Assembly (NCBI RefSeq): GCF_013817345.1
Contig: NZ_JACDCW010000013.1
Coordinates: forward strand, 1-57,220
DNA: 57,220 nucleotides
Origin: Methylibium sp.
GTDB taxonomy: Bacteria; Pseudomonadota; Gammaproteobacteria; Burkholderiales; Burkholderiaceae_C
Direction: 5' to 3'
Below the pieces are notes generated by a model. The model was given only the letters and a program-made list of their open reading frames with translations. It was not told where the DNA came from and made no database searches. Shown piece by piece: positions 26,171 to 35,313 of the stretch. Position numbers and translations under genes: made by a program. Every line of letters starts with the position of its first letter. Positions within the stretch are counted from its first letter, which is position 1.

Positions 26171-28251
26171 AGAAGCCCAGCCCCCTCCTGCAGATGACGC
26201 TTGCGCTGGTCGGTCTTTGCGGCACGCTGGTGCTGCTGGCCGATCTGTTCTTCGGCGTGCTACCCGACAGCACCGCTCAGACCATGGAGTTGCGCAAGCG
26301 CATGGGCGAAGCCCTGGCGGTGCAGGTCGCGGCACTCCTGCAGACCGACGACCGGGGAGCGCTGCAGCGCACGCTCGACAGCGTCGCCACGCGCACCGAC
26401 GACGTCCGCTCGCTCGCCATCCGCCGCGCCGACGGGGCGATCGTGTTGCAGGGCGGCGACCATGCCCGCAACTGGCAAAGCCGCGACACCGACGTATCGA
26501 ATCTCGAGCAGGTGACGGTGAAACTCAACGCCGACGGCGCGCCCTGGGGCAGCTTCGAGGTGGCCTTCGCCCGGGAGGAAGGCAACGCGGTGCTGCGCCT
26601 GCTGCGCCAGCCGCTGATGGTGATGCTGCTGTTCATGTCCGCCGCCGGCATGCTGGTGTTCTGGCTGTACATGCGGCGCGCGCTGCAGCACCTGGACCCG
26701 TCTTCGGTGATCCCCGAACGCGTCCAGGGCGCCTTCGACGCGATGGCCGAGGGCGTGGTCGCGCTCGACGCCCGCGGCCGTGTGCTGCTCGCCAACAAGC
26801 ATTTCCGTGGGCTGCATCCCGAGGCTGCGGCCGTTGGAGTCGGCAGGAACCTGTCGGATCTGCCCTGGCTGTGCGAGAACCTGAGTTCCACTCGCAGCGA
26901 GCATCCCTGGGCGCTAGCAATGTCCGATCGCGCCGCCAGTGCGGGCTACACACTGGAGGTCGGCACCGGCAGCCCCGACGCGCGGCAACTGGTGATCAAC
27001 TGCGCGCCGATCACCGACCCCGGCGGTACCGTGCGCGGCTCTCTCGTGACTTTCAATGACGTGACGGCACTGCAGCGCGCCAACGAATCGCTGCGCCAGA
27101 CCATGACGGCGCTCACCTCCTCGAACGAAGAAGTGCAGCGACAGAACACCGAGCTCGAGCGGCTGGCCACGCGCGACCCGCTCACCGGCTGCCTGAACCG
27201 GCGCGCGTTCCTCGATGCGTTCGAGGCGCGGCTGAGCGAGGCTCACGCCGCGAACAGCCCGCTGAGCTGCGTGATGCTCGACATCGATCATTTCAAGCTC
27301 GTCAACGACGACCACGGCCACGTGATCGGCGACCGGGTGATCCAGGAGGTGGCGAAGAAGCTGTTCGACTCGACACGTTCAGCCGACCTGGTCTGCCGCT
27401 ATGGCGGCGAGGAGTTCTGCGTCGTGCTGCCGGGCCTGGGCATGGCCGCTGCGGCCGCGTTCGCCGAGCGCGTGCGCGAGCGCATCCTCACCGAATGCGG
27501 CCCGGGCGTGCGTGAGGTGGAGAACCTGCGAATCACGGTCAGCCTCGGCGTGGAGGCACTGTCGAGTCAAGCCGTTGCCGCGCCGGCGCTGATCGACCGG
27601 GCCGACCAGGCGCTCTACCGCGCCAAGCGCTCGGGCCGCAACCGCGTGTGCGCATTCGAGCCGGAGGGCGCCGCGCCTGCCAACTCGAGCGATGCCGATG
27701 TTCTGCGCGCTTACCTCACCCCCGCTGCGTTCCAAAGCGCCTTCATGGCGCTGCTGGGCGACGCCAGTGTTCGCTCGGGGGTTCTGAGCGGCGTCAAGCT
27801 GGCGGTGGACCCGTACCGGGCCTTGCTGGCCGGCCCGGGGCCGCAGGCGGCGGACCAGGCGGTGCGCATGGTCGCCAGGGTGCTCAAGCAATGTGCGCGG
27901 CCCAACGATCTGCTGGTGCGGATCGACGCCGAGCATTTCGGCATCGTCTCGCCGGGCTTGTCGATCCAGGACGCGCTGGCCTTCGCCGAACGGGTACGCG
28001 CTCAGGTGCAAAGCGAAGGCGCCGATGCCGCGCAGGAGCACCCCGCGCGCCGGTTGACGGTCACCGCCGGTGTGGACGCGCTGCCCGCCAACGCGCTGGG
28101 CGCGTCGACCTTGATCGAGCGTGCCGGCAAGGCGCTGCTGCGAGCCAGGCGCAACGGCAACAACCGGGTCGGCAGGTTCGCCGCCGGCCAGGAAACCATT
28201 GCCCTCAATGAAGCGCCGGCATCCGCGAAAACCGAAGAATCGCTCCCGTGA
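26167..28251 (+). CDS. PAS-type membrane diguanylate cyclase with a second, degenerate GGDEF domain
   Basis: A 694-residue inner-membrane signalling protein. Helices lie at about 9-33 and 152-171, with a periplasmic sensor between. A PAS-like domain (about 185-305) and a short coiled coil lead into GGDEF domain 1 (about 338-497). The motif RYGGEEF is intact and an RxxD inhibitory site (RSAD) stands exactly five residues before it, so it should make c-di-GMP and be product-inhibited. Domain 2 (about 525-675) aligns with it, but the signature is DAEHF, so it should be inactive; its RPND keeps the inhibitory-site position. The gene overlaps the -1 frame end of the giant protein by ATGA, so it is co-expressed and may tune the adhesin's display (inference). 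Confidence 0.88.
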   Translation: MKKPSPLLQMTLALVGLCGTLVLLADLFFGVLPDSTAQTMELRKRMGEALAVQVAALLQTDDRGALQRTLDSVATRTDDVRSLAIRRADGAIVLQGGDHARNWQSRDTDVSNLEQVTVKLNADGAPWGSFEVAFAREEGNAVLRLLRQPLMVMLLFMSAAGMLVFWLYMRRALQHLDPSSVIPERVQGAFDAMAEGVVALDARGRVLLANKHFRGLHPEAAAVGVGRNLSDLPWLCENLSSTRSEHPWALAMSDRAASAGYTLEVGTGSPDARQLVINCAPITDPGGTVRGSLVTFNDVTALQRANESLRQTMTALTSSNEEVQRQNTELERLATRDPLTGCLNRRAFLDAFEARLSEAHAANSPLSCVMLDIDHFKLVNDDHGHVIGDRVIQEVAKKLFDSTRSADLVCRYGGEEFCVVLPGLGMAAAAAFAERVRERILTECGPGVREVENLRITVSLGVEALSSQAVAAPALIDRADQALYRAKRSGRNRVCAFEPEGAAPANSSDADVLRAYLTPAAFQSAFMALLGDASVRSGVLSGVKLAVDPYRALLAGPGPQAADQAVRMVARVLKQCARPNDLLVRIDAEHFGIVSPGLSIQDALAFAERVRAQVQSEGADAAQEHPARRLTVTAGVDALPANALGASTLIERAGKALLRARRNGNNRVGRFAAGQETIALNEAPASAKTEESLP

Positions 28252-28264
28252 CGCGGCGGCAGCT

Positions 28265-29008
28265 TCAGCCTGGCGAAGCGGCGGCGTCAAAGGCCTCGCC
28301 GGCCATCAGCGTGTAGCCCACGCCCCGGATCGTGTGGATCAGCGACGAGCCGCCCGCCACCGCCAGCTTGCGGCGCAAACGGCCGATGTGAACGTCGATG
28401 ACGTTGTCCAGCGAGGTCGCGCGGCTCTCCACCTGCCAGACCTCGCGCGCGATCATCTCGCGCGTGACGGTGGTCTCGCTGTGCAGCGCAAAGTATTCGA
28501 GCAGCACGTATTCGCGCCGCGTCACCTCGATCGGGATGCCGGCGCGGAACACGCGCCGGGCGTTGCGCTCGATCTCGAGATCGGCCACGCGCAATGTCGA
28601 CGCCCTCGGCAGCGCGTGTGCCGGCACCGCAGCGCCCCAGGCAGGCGCCGCGCCGACCAGTTGCGAGCGCAGCCGCGCGGCAATCTGCGCCAGGGCGAAA
28701 GGCTTGCAGGGATCTCGCTTGACCGCGCCTTCGGGAGAGGCACTGCCGGCGCACGCGGTCTGCGTGTCGGTGATGAGCAGCATCGGCAGGCTGTGCGACC
28801 CCTCTTCGAGCTGCCGGATCACGCCCGGGCCGCAGACCATCGGCCGCTTTCTCGCGATCAATGCCACGTTCGGGCCCGAACTCGAAGCCGCGGCGATGGC
28901 CGACGCGACATCGTGGACAACCTCGACAGAGTAGCCCAGTTCGGCGAACCCGGCTGCGATCGAATCGACGACGCGAGCCTCCTGATCGGCAAGAAACACT
29001 CGATGCAT
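28265..29008 (-). CDS. OmpR-type response regulator with atypical receiver
   Basis: A 247-residue protein. The start at 29008 is supported by TGGAG six bases upstream. Residues 1-115 fold like a receiver, but the phospho-acceptor region reads VALIARKRPM with no Asp, and the N-terminal acidic pair is replaced by ADQE; the Lys before Pro-Phe (CKPF) remains. Residues about 140-240 are an intact OmpR/PhoB winged helix (RREYVLLEYFALHSETTVTR, VIDVHIGRLRRKL, IRGVGYTL). It should bind DNA direct repeats without needing phosphorylation. No histidine kinase is adjacent. It converges on the diguanylate cyclase and is divergent from the SARP gene. Confidence 0.85.
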   Translation of the reverse strand: MHRVFLADQEARVVDSIAAGFAELGYSVEVVHDVASAIAAASSSGPNVALIARKRPMVCGPGVIRQLEEGSHSLPMLLITDTQTACAGSASPEGAVKRDPCKPFALAQIAARLRSQLVGAAPAWGAAVPAHALPRASTLRVADLEIERNARRVFRAGIPIEVTRREYVLLEYFALHSETTVTREMIAREVWQVESRATSLDNVIDVHIGRLRRKLAVAGGSSLIHTIRGVGYTLMAGEAFDAAASPG

Positions 29009-29107
29009 GAAACGCTCCAGGGATGTGCCGGCTACTACGACGCCGGCTTGCAAGCGCGTCGCAGAGTGCCGCGACGCTTCGCTGACGGGGCCAAGGTAGG
29101 CCGCAGG

Positions 29108-29128
29108 GCGTTTCAGGCGCGTTTCAGG
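29108..29128. promoter_or_regulatory. Direct repeat GCGTTTCAGG x2, 11-bp spacing
   Basis: GCGTTTCAGG occurs at 29108-29117 and again at 29119-29128. OmpR-family and SARP winged helices bind head-to-tail half-sites about one helical turn apart (10-11 bp), so this is the natural candidate operator for either neighbour. It lies 100-120 bp upstream of the response-regulator start. Confidence 0.5.
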
Positions 29129-29261
29129 TGCCGTGCTTCGACTGGAATTGCGCGCAAACGGCAAGGAGTCGTCGCTTCGCCTTCGACGTCGGCGCAACGC
29201 GCCCACGCGATCGGGGGGTGCGCAAAGGGGTCACCCGCCGCGAGTCGGTTTGAAATCGGGT

Positions 29262-29299
29262 TTCGCTTGCAGGAGGGGTCGAGCAAGACCGCAAGCGAA
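29262..29299 (+). promoter_or_regulatory. 9-bp inverted repeat in the SARP leader
   Basis: TTCGCTTGC (29262-29270) pairs perfectly with GCAAGCGAA (29291-29299); the 20-base loop contains AGGAGGGG. It ends 27 bp before the chosen SARP start. It could be an operator, or an mRNA hairpin that presents or hides a purine-rich ribosome-binding-like sequence. Confidence 0.4.
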
Positions 29300-29326
29300 T
29301 AGTTCGCGCAGTAACCGGGAACCCAG

Positions 29327-30175
29327 ATGATTTCAATGAACAGCGTTGGCGTAGAGCGTTCTGCAGAGCGACGCGGGCTGGACCGACGTGCAGCGGCCAG
29401 GCGTTCCGGCTCGGTGTCGTCATGGCCACAGCGCCGCGGCGGCGTGGGCTTGTTCATTGCCCAGGGCATCGTGCTGGACGACGGACAGCGCACTCCCGCA
29501 CGGCTGCGCGACCGCGCTGCCGTGCTGATGGCCCTGCTCGCAACCGAAGGGCCGCGGCACCGGCAGGCCGTCGCTGCCCTGCTGTGGCCCGACTCCCCGG
29601 CCCCTCTGGCGCGCAACAACCTGCGCACGCTGGTGCACCGCCTCGTTCGCCGCCACGGCGAGCCGCTGTTCAGCGAAGGCGAGATGCTTGCGCTCAACCA
29701 GAACGTCGTGCAGGTCCATCACGAAACCGCCAACGAGCTCGCCGAACGGGTTGTGTTGCTCGGCGCCGACCGCTGCACGCTGCTGCCCGATGTTTCGCTG
29801 GATGTTGTGGAGCAGACGGATTCATGGCTGTCATCGGCGCGCACGCGCCATCGCGAGGCGCAGTTGCGGCTGCTTACCGGCGCCATGGCCCAGGCCGAGC
29901 GCCTCGGCAATCACCCTCGCTGGGTGGCCCTGGCCTGCGCCAAGGTCTTGCTCGACCAGACCAGCGAAGCCGCCTACCGTGAACTGATGCAGGCCCACCT
30001 GGCGAACGGTGACCGGGGCGCTGCTCTGGCTACTTACGAGCGTTGCCGGGCAACGCTGAGCGAAGCCCTGGGCGTCACGCCCGAGCGGCAGACGCAGGAA
30101 CTGCATGTGCAGATCCTGAAATCCATGCGCTGCGCAGAGCCCTGCGACACGATGTCCTCACCAGAAGACGCATAG
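29327..30175 (+). CDS. SARP/BTAD-type transcriptional regulator
   Basis: A 282-residue protein. Residues about 40-120 look like a winged-helix domain (RDRAAVLMALLATEG, ALLWPDSPAPLARNNLRTLVHRL), and about 140-265 like a bacterial transcriptional activation (BTAD) helical repeat domain (YRELMQAHLANGDRGAALATY, ERCRATLSEALGVTPERQTQ). Such proteins activate neighbouring gene sets. The first ~35 residues are Arg/Ser-rich and the true start may be later; GTG or ATG alternatives exist and no strong ribosome-binding site marks 29327. It converges on guaA (13 bp between the ends). Confidence 0.78.
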   Translation: MISMNSVGVERSAERRGLDRRAAARRSGSVSSWPQRRGGVGLFIAQGIVLDDGQRTPARLRDRAAVLMALLATEGPRHRQAVAALLWPDSPAPLARNNLRTLVHRLVRRHGEPLFSEGEMLALNQNVVQVHHETANELAERVVLLGADRCTLLPDVSLDVVEQTDSWLSSARTRHREAQLRLLTGAMAQAERLGNHPRWVALACAKVLLDQTSEAAYRELMQAHLANGDRGAALATYERCRATLSEALGVTPERQTQELHVQILKSMRCAEPCDTMSSPEDA

Positions 30176-30188
30176 CAGGCCGCGCGCG

Positions 30189-31772
30189 CTACTCCCACTC
30201 GATCGTCGCCGGCGGCTTGCTCGACACGTCGTAGGTCACACGGTTGATACCGCGCACCTCGTTGATGATGCGGCCCGACACTTTCTTGAGCAGCGCATAA
30301 GGCAGCTCGGCCCAGTCGGCCGTCATGAAGTCGCTGGTCTGCACGGCGCGCAACGCGACCACGTAATCGTAGGTGCGGCCGTCGCCCATCACGCCCACGC
30401 TCTTGACCGGCAGGAACACCGCGAAGGCCTGACTCGTCAGCTCGTACCAGCTCTTGCCGCTGGCCGTGTCGAAAGTGCCACGCAGCTCCTCGATGAAGAT
30501 GGCGTCGGCGCGGCGCAGCAGCTCGGCGTACTCGGGCTTCACCTCGCCGAGGATGCGCACGCCCAAGCCCGGGCCCGGGAAGGGATGGCGGTAGACCATC
30601 TCTGGCGGCAGGCCGAGCGCCACACCGAGCTCGCGCACTTCGTCCTTGAACAGCTCGCGCAGCGGCTCGAGCAGCTTCAGGCCCAGCGTTTCGGGCAGGC
30701 CGCCGACGTTGTGGTGACTCTTGATCGACGTCGCCTTCTTGGTCTTGGCGCCGCCGGACTCGATCACATCGGGGTAGATCGTGCCCTGGGCCAGCCACTT
30801 GGCCTGCTGCAGCTTGGCCGCTTCGCGCTGGAACACCTCGACGAACTCCCGGCCGATGAGCTTGCGCTTTTGCTCGGGATCGCTCACGCCCTGCAAGGCG
30901 CCGAGAAACTGCTCGCTCGCATCGACATGAATCACCTTCGCGTGCAGCTTGCCCGCGAACATCTCCATCACCATGCGGCCCTCGTTCAGGCGCAGCAGGC
31001 CGTGATCGACGAACACGCAGGTGAGCTGCTCGCCGATGGCGCGATGGATCAGCGCTGCGGCCACGCTCGAATCAACGCCGCCCGAAAGGCCGAGGATCAC
31101 CTCTTCGCTGCCGACCTGCTCGCGAATGCGTGCGACGGCTTCTTCGATGTAGTCGCCCATCACCCAGTCGGGCTTGGCGCCGGCGATGTCGAGCACGAAC
31201 CGGTTGAGCAGCGCGCGGCCCTGCAGCGTGTGCGTGACCTCGGGGTGGAACTGCACGCCGTAGTAGCCGCGTGCCTCGTCGGCCATGCCGGCGATCGGGC
31301 AGCTCGGCGTGCTGGCCATCAGCTTGAAGCCGGTGGGCAACTGCGTGACCTTGTCGCCGTGGCTCATCCACACCTTGAGCATGCCGTGGCCTTCGGCGGT
31401 TGAGAAATCCTCGATGCCCTGCAGCAGCTTCGTGTGGCCGTGCGCCCTCACCTCGGCATATCCAAACTCGCGGTGCGTGCTGGCTTCCACTTCGCCGCCC
31501 TGTTGCACGGCCATGGTGAACATGCCGTAGCAGATGCCGAGCACCGGCACGCCGAGCTCCCACACTGCCTGCGGTGCACGCAGATCGTGCTCTTCGTAGG
31601 TGGAGGCATGGCTGCCGGAGAGGATCACGCCCCGGGGTGCAAAGGCGCGGATGAAATCGTCCGACACGTCGTTCGGATGGATCTCGCAATACACGTGCGC
31701 CTCGCGCACGCGCCTCGCGATGAGCTGCGTGACTTGCGAGCCGAAGTCGAGGATGAGGATCTTGTCGTGCAT
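30189..31772 (-). CDS. guaA: GMP synthase (glutamine-hydrolysing)
   Basis: A 527-residue enzyme that aminates XMP to GMP in the last step of guanine nucleotide synthesis. The N-terminal class I glutamine amidotransferase domain (about 1-200) has [11 protein letters not shown], the nucleophile Cys in GICYGM and the His-Glu pair in FHPEVTHT. The ATP-pyrophosphatase domain follows with the P-loop [15 protein letters not shown], and the dimerisation domain ends in the standard PPATIEWE. Full length. It is the last gene of guaB-MFS-guaA. Confidence 0.98.
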   Translation of the reverse strand: MHDKILILDFGSQVTQLIARRVREAHVYCEIHPNDVSDDFIRAFAPRGVILSGSHASTYEEHDLRAPQAVWELGVPVLGICYGMFTMAVQQGGEVEASTHREFGYAEVRAHGHTKLLQGIEDFSTAEGHGMLKVWMSHGDKVTQLPTGFKLMASTPSCPIAGMADEARGYYGVQFHPEVTHTLQGRALLNRFVLDIAGAKPDWVMGDYIEEAVARIREQVGSEEVILGLSGGVDSSVAAALIHRAIGEQLTCVFVDHGLLRLNEGRMVMEMFAGKLHAKVIHVDASEQFLGALQGVSDPEQKRKLIGREFVEVFQREAAKLQQAKWLAQGTIYPDVIESGGAKTKKATSIKSHHNVGGLPETLGLKLLEPLRELFKDEVRELGVALGLPPEMVYRHPFPGPGLGVRILGEVKPEYAELLRRADAIFIEELRGTFDTASGKSWYELTSQAFAVFLPVKSVGVMGDGRTYDYVVALRAVQTSDFMTADWAELPYALLKKVSGRIINEVRGINRVTYDVSSKPPATIEWE

Positions 31773-31799
31773 GGTGTGAAGGGGATCGGAAGAATTCGT

Positions 31800-33068
31800 T
31801 CAGACGGCGGATTCGGCGGCGGCGCTCGCATGTGCTGCGCGCTCGGCTCTGAAGTGGCGCAGCGCCAGCAGCATGGCCACCGCCTGCAGCGCGGCGCAGA
31901 AATAGAACGGCGCGCCGATGCGCCAGTCGCCCGGCGGCAGGTCCGAGACCAGCACCAGCAGCGGCGCGGCGATCACCGGCGCGGCAACAGCCATCAGGCT
32001 GTTGAGCGACGACACCGCGCCCAAGGTCTGGCCCTGCGTGCGCGGATCGGCGGCGTTGGAAACGATGCTGTGCAGCGAGGCGGTGACCGCGAAGCCCAGC
32101 ACATTGCAGCCGATCACGACATACAGCATCCAGCCTTCGCTTGCCGCGCCCCACATCAGGTACGACAGGCTGGACGACACCAAACCCATCACGGCCAGCC
32201 GCTGCGCGGAGAAGCGCTTCAGCAGCCGGCCAAGCAGGAAGCCTTGCACGAGCGTGGACATCACGCCCACCGCGAACAGCGACCAACCGTTCTCCAGCGG
32301 CCCCCAGCCGAACTTGAAGGTGGTGTAGAGCACCCAGGTGGTATGCAGCATGAACTGCGCCAGGCTCGAGAGCGCAATCACCACGACCAGTGCACCCACG
32401 CCCTCGAGCTGCGCCAAACCCTTGAGTGAGCTGATTGGGTTGGCCTTTTTCCAGTCGATGCTGCGACGGCGATCGAGCGGCAGCGACTCGGGCAGCACGA
32501 AATAACCGTACAGCCAATTCACGAGCGCCAGGCCCCCCGCCACGAAGAAAGGCAGCCGCACATCGATCGCGCCGAGCAGGCCGCCGAGCACCGGGCCGAG
32601 GATGAAACCCAGGCCGAACATCGCCCCCAGCAATCCGAAGCGCCGGGCCCGTTGCTCGGGCGGCGTGATGTCGGCCACATAGGCATTGGCGACGGCCGCA
32701 TTGGCCTGCATCGCGCCGCCGAACAGCCGCACCGCGATCAGCATCCACAAGGCCGTGGCCAGCGCGGAGGCGAAGAAGGTGAGCGCGAGACCGCAAAAGC
32801 CCATCAGCAGCACCGGCCGGCGGCCGTAGCGGTCGGAAAGCGCCCCGAGGACGGGCGAGCCGAAGAAGCTGGCGATGCCGAAAGCGAAGGCCACTGCGCC
32901 GTACCAGAAGGCCTGGTCAGCCTGCGAGCCGGTGAAGCCGCCGACCAGCGCCGGCATCACCGGGATGATCAGGCCGATCGACACCATGTCGATCAACACG
33001 ACGATCAGGATGAACGGCATGGCCGCGGCACGCGCGGGCGGCGCGGCGCCTTCGAGGACCGTGGTCAT
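31800..33068 (-). CDS. MFS transporter, TCR/Tet-like
   Basis: A 422-residue, 12-helix major facilitator. Hallmarks are the loop 2-3 motif GALSDRYGRRPVLL and the antiporter-type motif C region FGLGFILGPVLGGLLG after helix 5. Overall it resembles tetracycline-resistance-type (TetA) H+ antiporters, but the substrate cannot be read from sequence. Its place between guaB and guaA, with gaps of 56 and 27 bp, makes co-transcription likely. Export of a nucleobase analogue or a drug is possible. Confidence 0.88.
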   Translation of the reverse strand: MTTVLEGAAPPARAAAMPFILIVVLIDMVSIGLIIPVMPALVGGFTGSQADQAFWYGAVAFAFGIASFFGSPVLGALSDRYGRRPVLLMGFCGLALTFFASALATALWMLIAVRLFGGAMQANAAVANAYVADITPPEQRARRFGLLGAMFGLGFILGPVLGGLLGAIDVRLPFFVAGGLALVNWLYGYFVLPESLPLDRRRSIDWKKANPISSLKGLAQLEGVGALVVVIALSSLAQFMLHTTWVLYTTFKFGWGPLENGWSLFAVGVMSTLVQGFLLGRLLKRFSAQRLAVMGLVSSSLSYLMWGAASEGWMLYVVIGCNVLGFAVTASLHSIVSNAADPRTQGQTLGAVSSLNSLMAVAAPVIAAPLLVLVSDLPPGDWRIGAPFYFCAALQAVAMLLALRHFRAERAAHASAAAESAV

Positions 33069-33124
33069 GTCGACGTCCTTGCCGGAAGTGCCGTTGCGCG
33101 GCTGATCGACCCCTGAGGCTTCAA

Positions 33125-34594
33125 TCAGTCAGCCCGGTAGTTCGGCGCTTCCTTCGTGATCTGCACGTCGTGCACATGGCTCTCGCGGATGCCGGCCGTG
33201 GTGATTTCGACAAAGGCGGCGCGCTCGCGCATCTCGTCGACCGTGGCACAACCGCAGTAGCCCATCGAGGCCCGCAGGCCGCCGGCCATCTGGAACACGA
33301 TGGCGATCGCCGAGCCCTTGTAGGGCACGCGGCCCTCGATCCCCTCGGGCACGAACTTGTCGGCGTTCGGGTTGGCGCCGCTGGTGTCCTGAAAGTAGCG
33401 GTCCGCGCTGCCTTGCTGCATGGCGCCGATCGAGCCCATGCCGCGGTAGCTCTTGTAGCTCCGGCCCTGGAACAACACGATCTCGCCCGGCGCCTCTTCG
33501 GTGCCGGCGAACATGCCGCCCATCATCACCGTGTGCGCGCCGGCGGCCAGCGCCTTGGCGATGTCGCCCGAGTAGCGCACGCCGCCGTCGGCGATGAGCG
33601 GCACGCCCGACCCCTTGAGCGCCGTGGCCACGTTGTCGATCGCGGTGATCTGGGGCACGCCCACGCCGGCGACGATGCGCGTGGTGCAGATGGAGCCCGG
33701 GCCGATGCCGACCTTCACTCCATCGGCACCGGCCTCGGCCAGCGCCTGCGCCGCCTCGCCCGTGGCGATGTTGCCGCCGATCACATCGATCTGCGGGTAG
33801 TTCTTCTTGACCCAGCGCACCCGCTCGATCACACCTTTGCTGTGGCCGTGCGCCGTGTCGACCACGATGGCATCGACTCCGGCCTTGACAAGCGCCTCCA
33901 CGCGTTCTTCGGTGCCCTCGCCTACGCCGACCGCCGCTCCGACCCTGAGCTTGCCCTGGGCATCGCGCGCCGCATTCGGGAAGTTGGTCTGCTTGGTAAT
34001 GTCCTTGACCGTGAACAGGCCGCGCAGTTCGTTGGCCGCGTTCACCACCACCACCCGCTCGAGCTTGTGCTGGTGCATCAGCGCCTTGGCTTCCTGCAGG
34101 GTGGCGCCCTCCTTCACCGAGATCACCCGCTCCCGCGGCGTCATGATCTCGCGCACCGGGGCGTCCAGGCGCGTCTCGAAGCGCAGGTCGCGCCCGGTGA
34201 TGATTCCCACGACCTTGCCGTCGTCGACGACCGGAAAGCCCGAGATGCCGTGCGCCCGCGACAGCTCGATGACATCGCGCACCCGCACGCCCGAAGAGAT
34301 GGTGATCGGGTCCCGCAATAGCCCCGATTCGTAGCGCTTGACGCGCGAAACCTCGGCGGCCTGTTGCTTCGGGCTCAGGTTCTTGTGGACGATGCCGATG
34401 CCGCCTTCCTGCGCCAGCGCAATGGCCAGCCGGGCCTCGGTCACCGTGTCCATGGCGGCCGATGCGAGCGGCAGGTTGAGCAGGATGTTGCGGGAGAAGC
34501 GCGTCGCGAGCGAGGTATCGCGAGGCAGGACCTGGGAGAACGCGGGCACCAGCAACACGTCGTCGAAGGTGAGCGCTTTGCCAAGAAGGCGCAT
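33125..34594 (-). CDS. guaB: IMP dehydrogenase
   Basis: A 489-residue enzyme that oxidises IMP to XMP with NAD+, the committed step to GMP. The TIM-barrel start [14 protein letters not shown] and two CBS domains (about 93-205, [20 protein letters not shown] and [20 protein letters not shown]) are present. The catalytic loop [13 protein letters not shown] contains the active Cys, and [12 protein letters not shown] forms part of the flap. AGGAGCTTTTCCC precedes the ATG, and a TATAAT box lies about 28 bp upstream. Confidence 0.98.
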   Translation of the reverse strand: MRLLGKALTFDDVLLVPAFSQVLPRDTSLATRFSRNILLNLPLASAAMDTVTEARLAIALAQEGGIGIVHKNLSPKQQAAEVSRVKRYESGLLRDPITISSGVRVRDVIELSRAHGISGFPVVDDGKVVGIITGRDLRFETRLDAPVREIMTPRERVISVKEGATLQEAKALMHQHKLERVVVVNAANELRGLFTVKDITKQTNFPNAARDAQGKLRVGAAVGVGEGTEERVEALVKAGVDAIVVDTAHGHSKGVIERVRWVKKNYPQIDVIGGNIATGEAAQALAEAGADGVKVGIGPGSICTTRIVAGVGVPQITAIDNVATALKGSGVPLIADGGVRYSGDIAKALAAGAHTVMMGGMFAGTEEAPGEIVLFQGRSYKSYRGMGSIGAMQQGSADRYFQDTSGANPNADKFVPEGIEGRVPYKGSAIAIVFQMAGGLRASMGYCGCATVDEMRERAAFVEITTAGIRESHVHDVQITKEAPNYRAD

Positions 34595-34621
34595 GGGAAA
34601 AGCTCCTGTCGCAAAAGCAAA

Positions 34622-34627
34622 TTATAG
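34622..34627 (-). promoter_or_regulatory. guaB -10 box (TATAAT)
   Basis: The minus strand reads TATAAT about 28 bp upstream of the guaB start, followed by the AGGAG ribosome-binding site. No good -35 hexamer is seen at 17 bp (CAGGGG), so activation or an extended promoter is possible. Confidence 0.5.
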
Positions 34628-34722
34628 AGACGCCAGTGCCAGCCCCTGCGGCGTGACTTTCATCTCGAAAAGGGCCGCGGGGCGGCGCTGCCCTGCCACA
34701 GGGCCACCGCTACACTTTCTCG

Positions 34723-35247
34723 ATGACAGCCGCAACGACCGCCCTTTTCTCGCGTTGCCTGATTGCCGCGGTGGCGGCCGGCGCCTTGCTGACCGGCATG
34801 AACGTGCATGCTCAGTGGAAATGGCGCGACGACCGAGGCCAGGTCCAGTACAGCGATACGCCGCCGCCGCCCGGCACGGCAGAGAGCGACGTGCTGCAGC
34901 GCCCGCGTACGCCGGCTCCGGTTGTCACGCCTGTCAGCGCCCCGGCCGCTGCTGCCTCGGCGGTGCAGCCGGCGCTGCCCGCTAGCGCCGGCATCGATCC
35001 CGCCCTCGAAGCGCGCCGCAAGCAGGCCGAGGCGCAAGAGGTCGTCAAGAGCAAGGCCGAGGAAGACCGCGTGGCCCAGGTCCGCGCACAGAATTGCGAG
35101 CGCGCACGCGCCTACATGCGTTCGCTGGAAAGCGGCCAGCGCATGGCCCGCACCACCGCGAAAGGCGAGCGCGAGGTCTTCGATGACGCCATCCGCGCCC
35201 GCGAGACCGCGCAGACCCGTCAAGTCATCGCGTCCGAGTGCCGTTGA
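34723..35247 (+). CDS. DUF4124 domain exported protein
   Basis: A 174-residue protein divergent from guaB. Residues 1-29 are a signal-like segment (FSRCLIAAVAAGALLTGMNVHA), followed by the DUF4124 core QWKWRDDRGQVQYSDTPPPPG (about 30-50). An Ala/Pro-rich middle and a charged helical C-terminus with Cys residues (AQNCERARAYMRSLESGQRM) complete it. DUF4124 proteins are common in Burkholderiales and have no assigned function. Confidence 0.8.
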   Translation: MTAATTALFSRCLIAAVAAGALLTGMNVHAQWKWRDDRGQVQYSDTPPPPGTAESDVLQRPRTPAPVVTPVSAPAAAASAVQPALPASAGIDPALEARRKQAEAQEVVKSKAEEDRVAQVRAQNCERARAYMRSLESGQRMARTTAKGEREVFDDAIRARETAQTRQVIASECR

Positions 35248-35262
35248 CGGCTCGTTGCCCAG

Positions 35263-35283
35263 GCTTCGCTACAGAGGCGAAGC
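35263..35283. terminator. Hairpin between convergent genes
   Basis: GCTTCGC (35263-35269) pairs with GCGAAGC (35277-35283) between the ends of the DUF4124 gene and rnfH. There is no T-run, so it is a weak bidirectional terminator candidate. Confidence 0.35.
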
Positions 35284-35313
35284 GAGGCGTTCGGGCCAAA
35301 GACTCCGCAGGTC

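Larger units (their letters stand above)
29009..29326. promoter_or_regulatory. 318-bp divergent control region between two regulators
   Basis: No gene is seen here. It holds a 7-bp inverted repeat GCGTCGC...GCGACGC (29056-29077), an 11-bp-spaced direct repeat (29108-29128) and a 9-bp inverted repeat (29262-29299). All sit between the OmpR-type and SARP-type genes, so they are candidate sites for these two regulators. I see no clear sigma-70 boxes. Confidence 0.5.
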
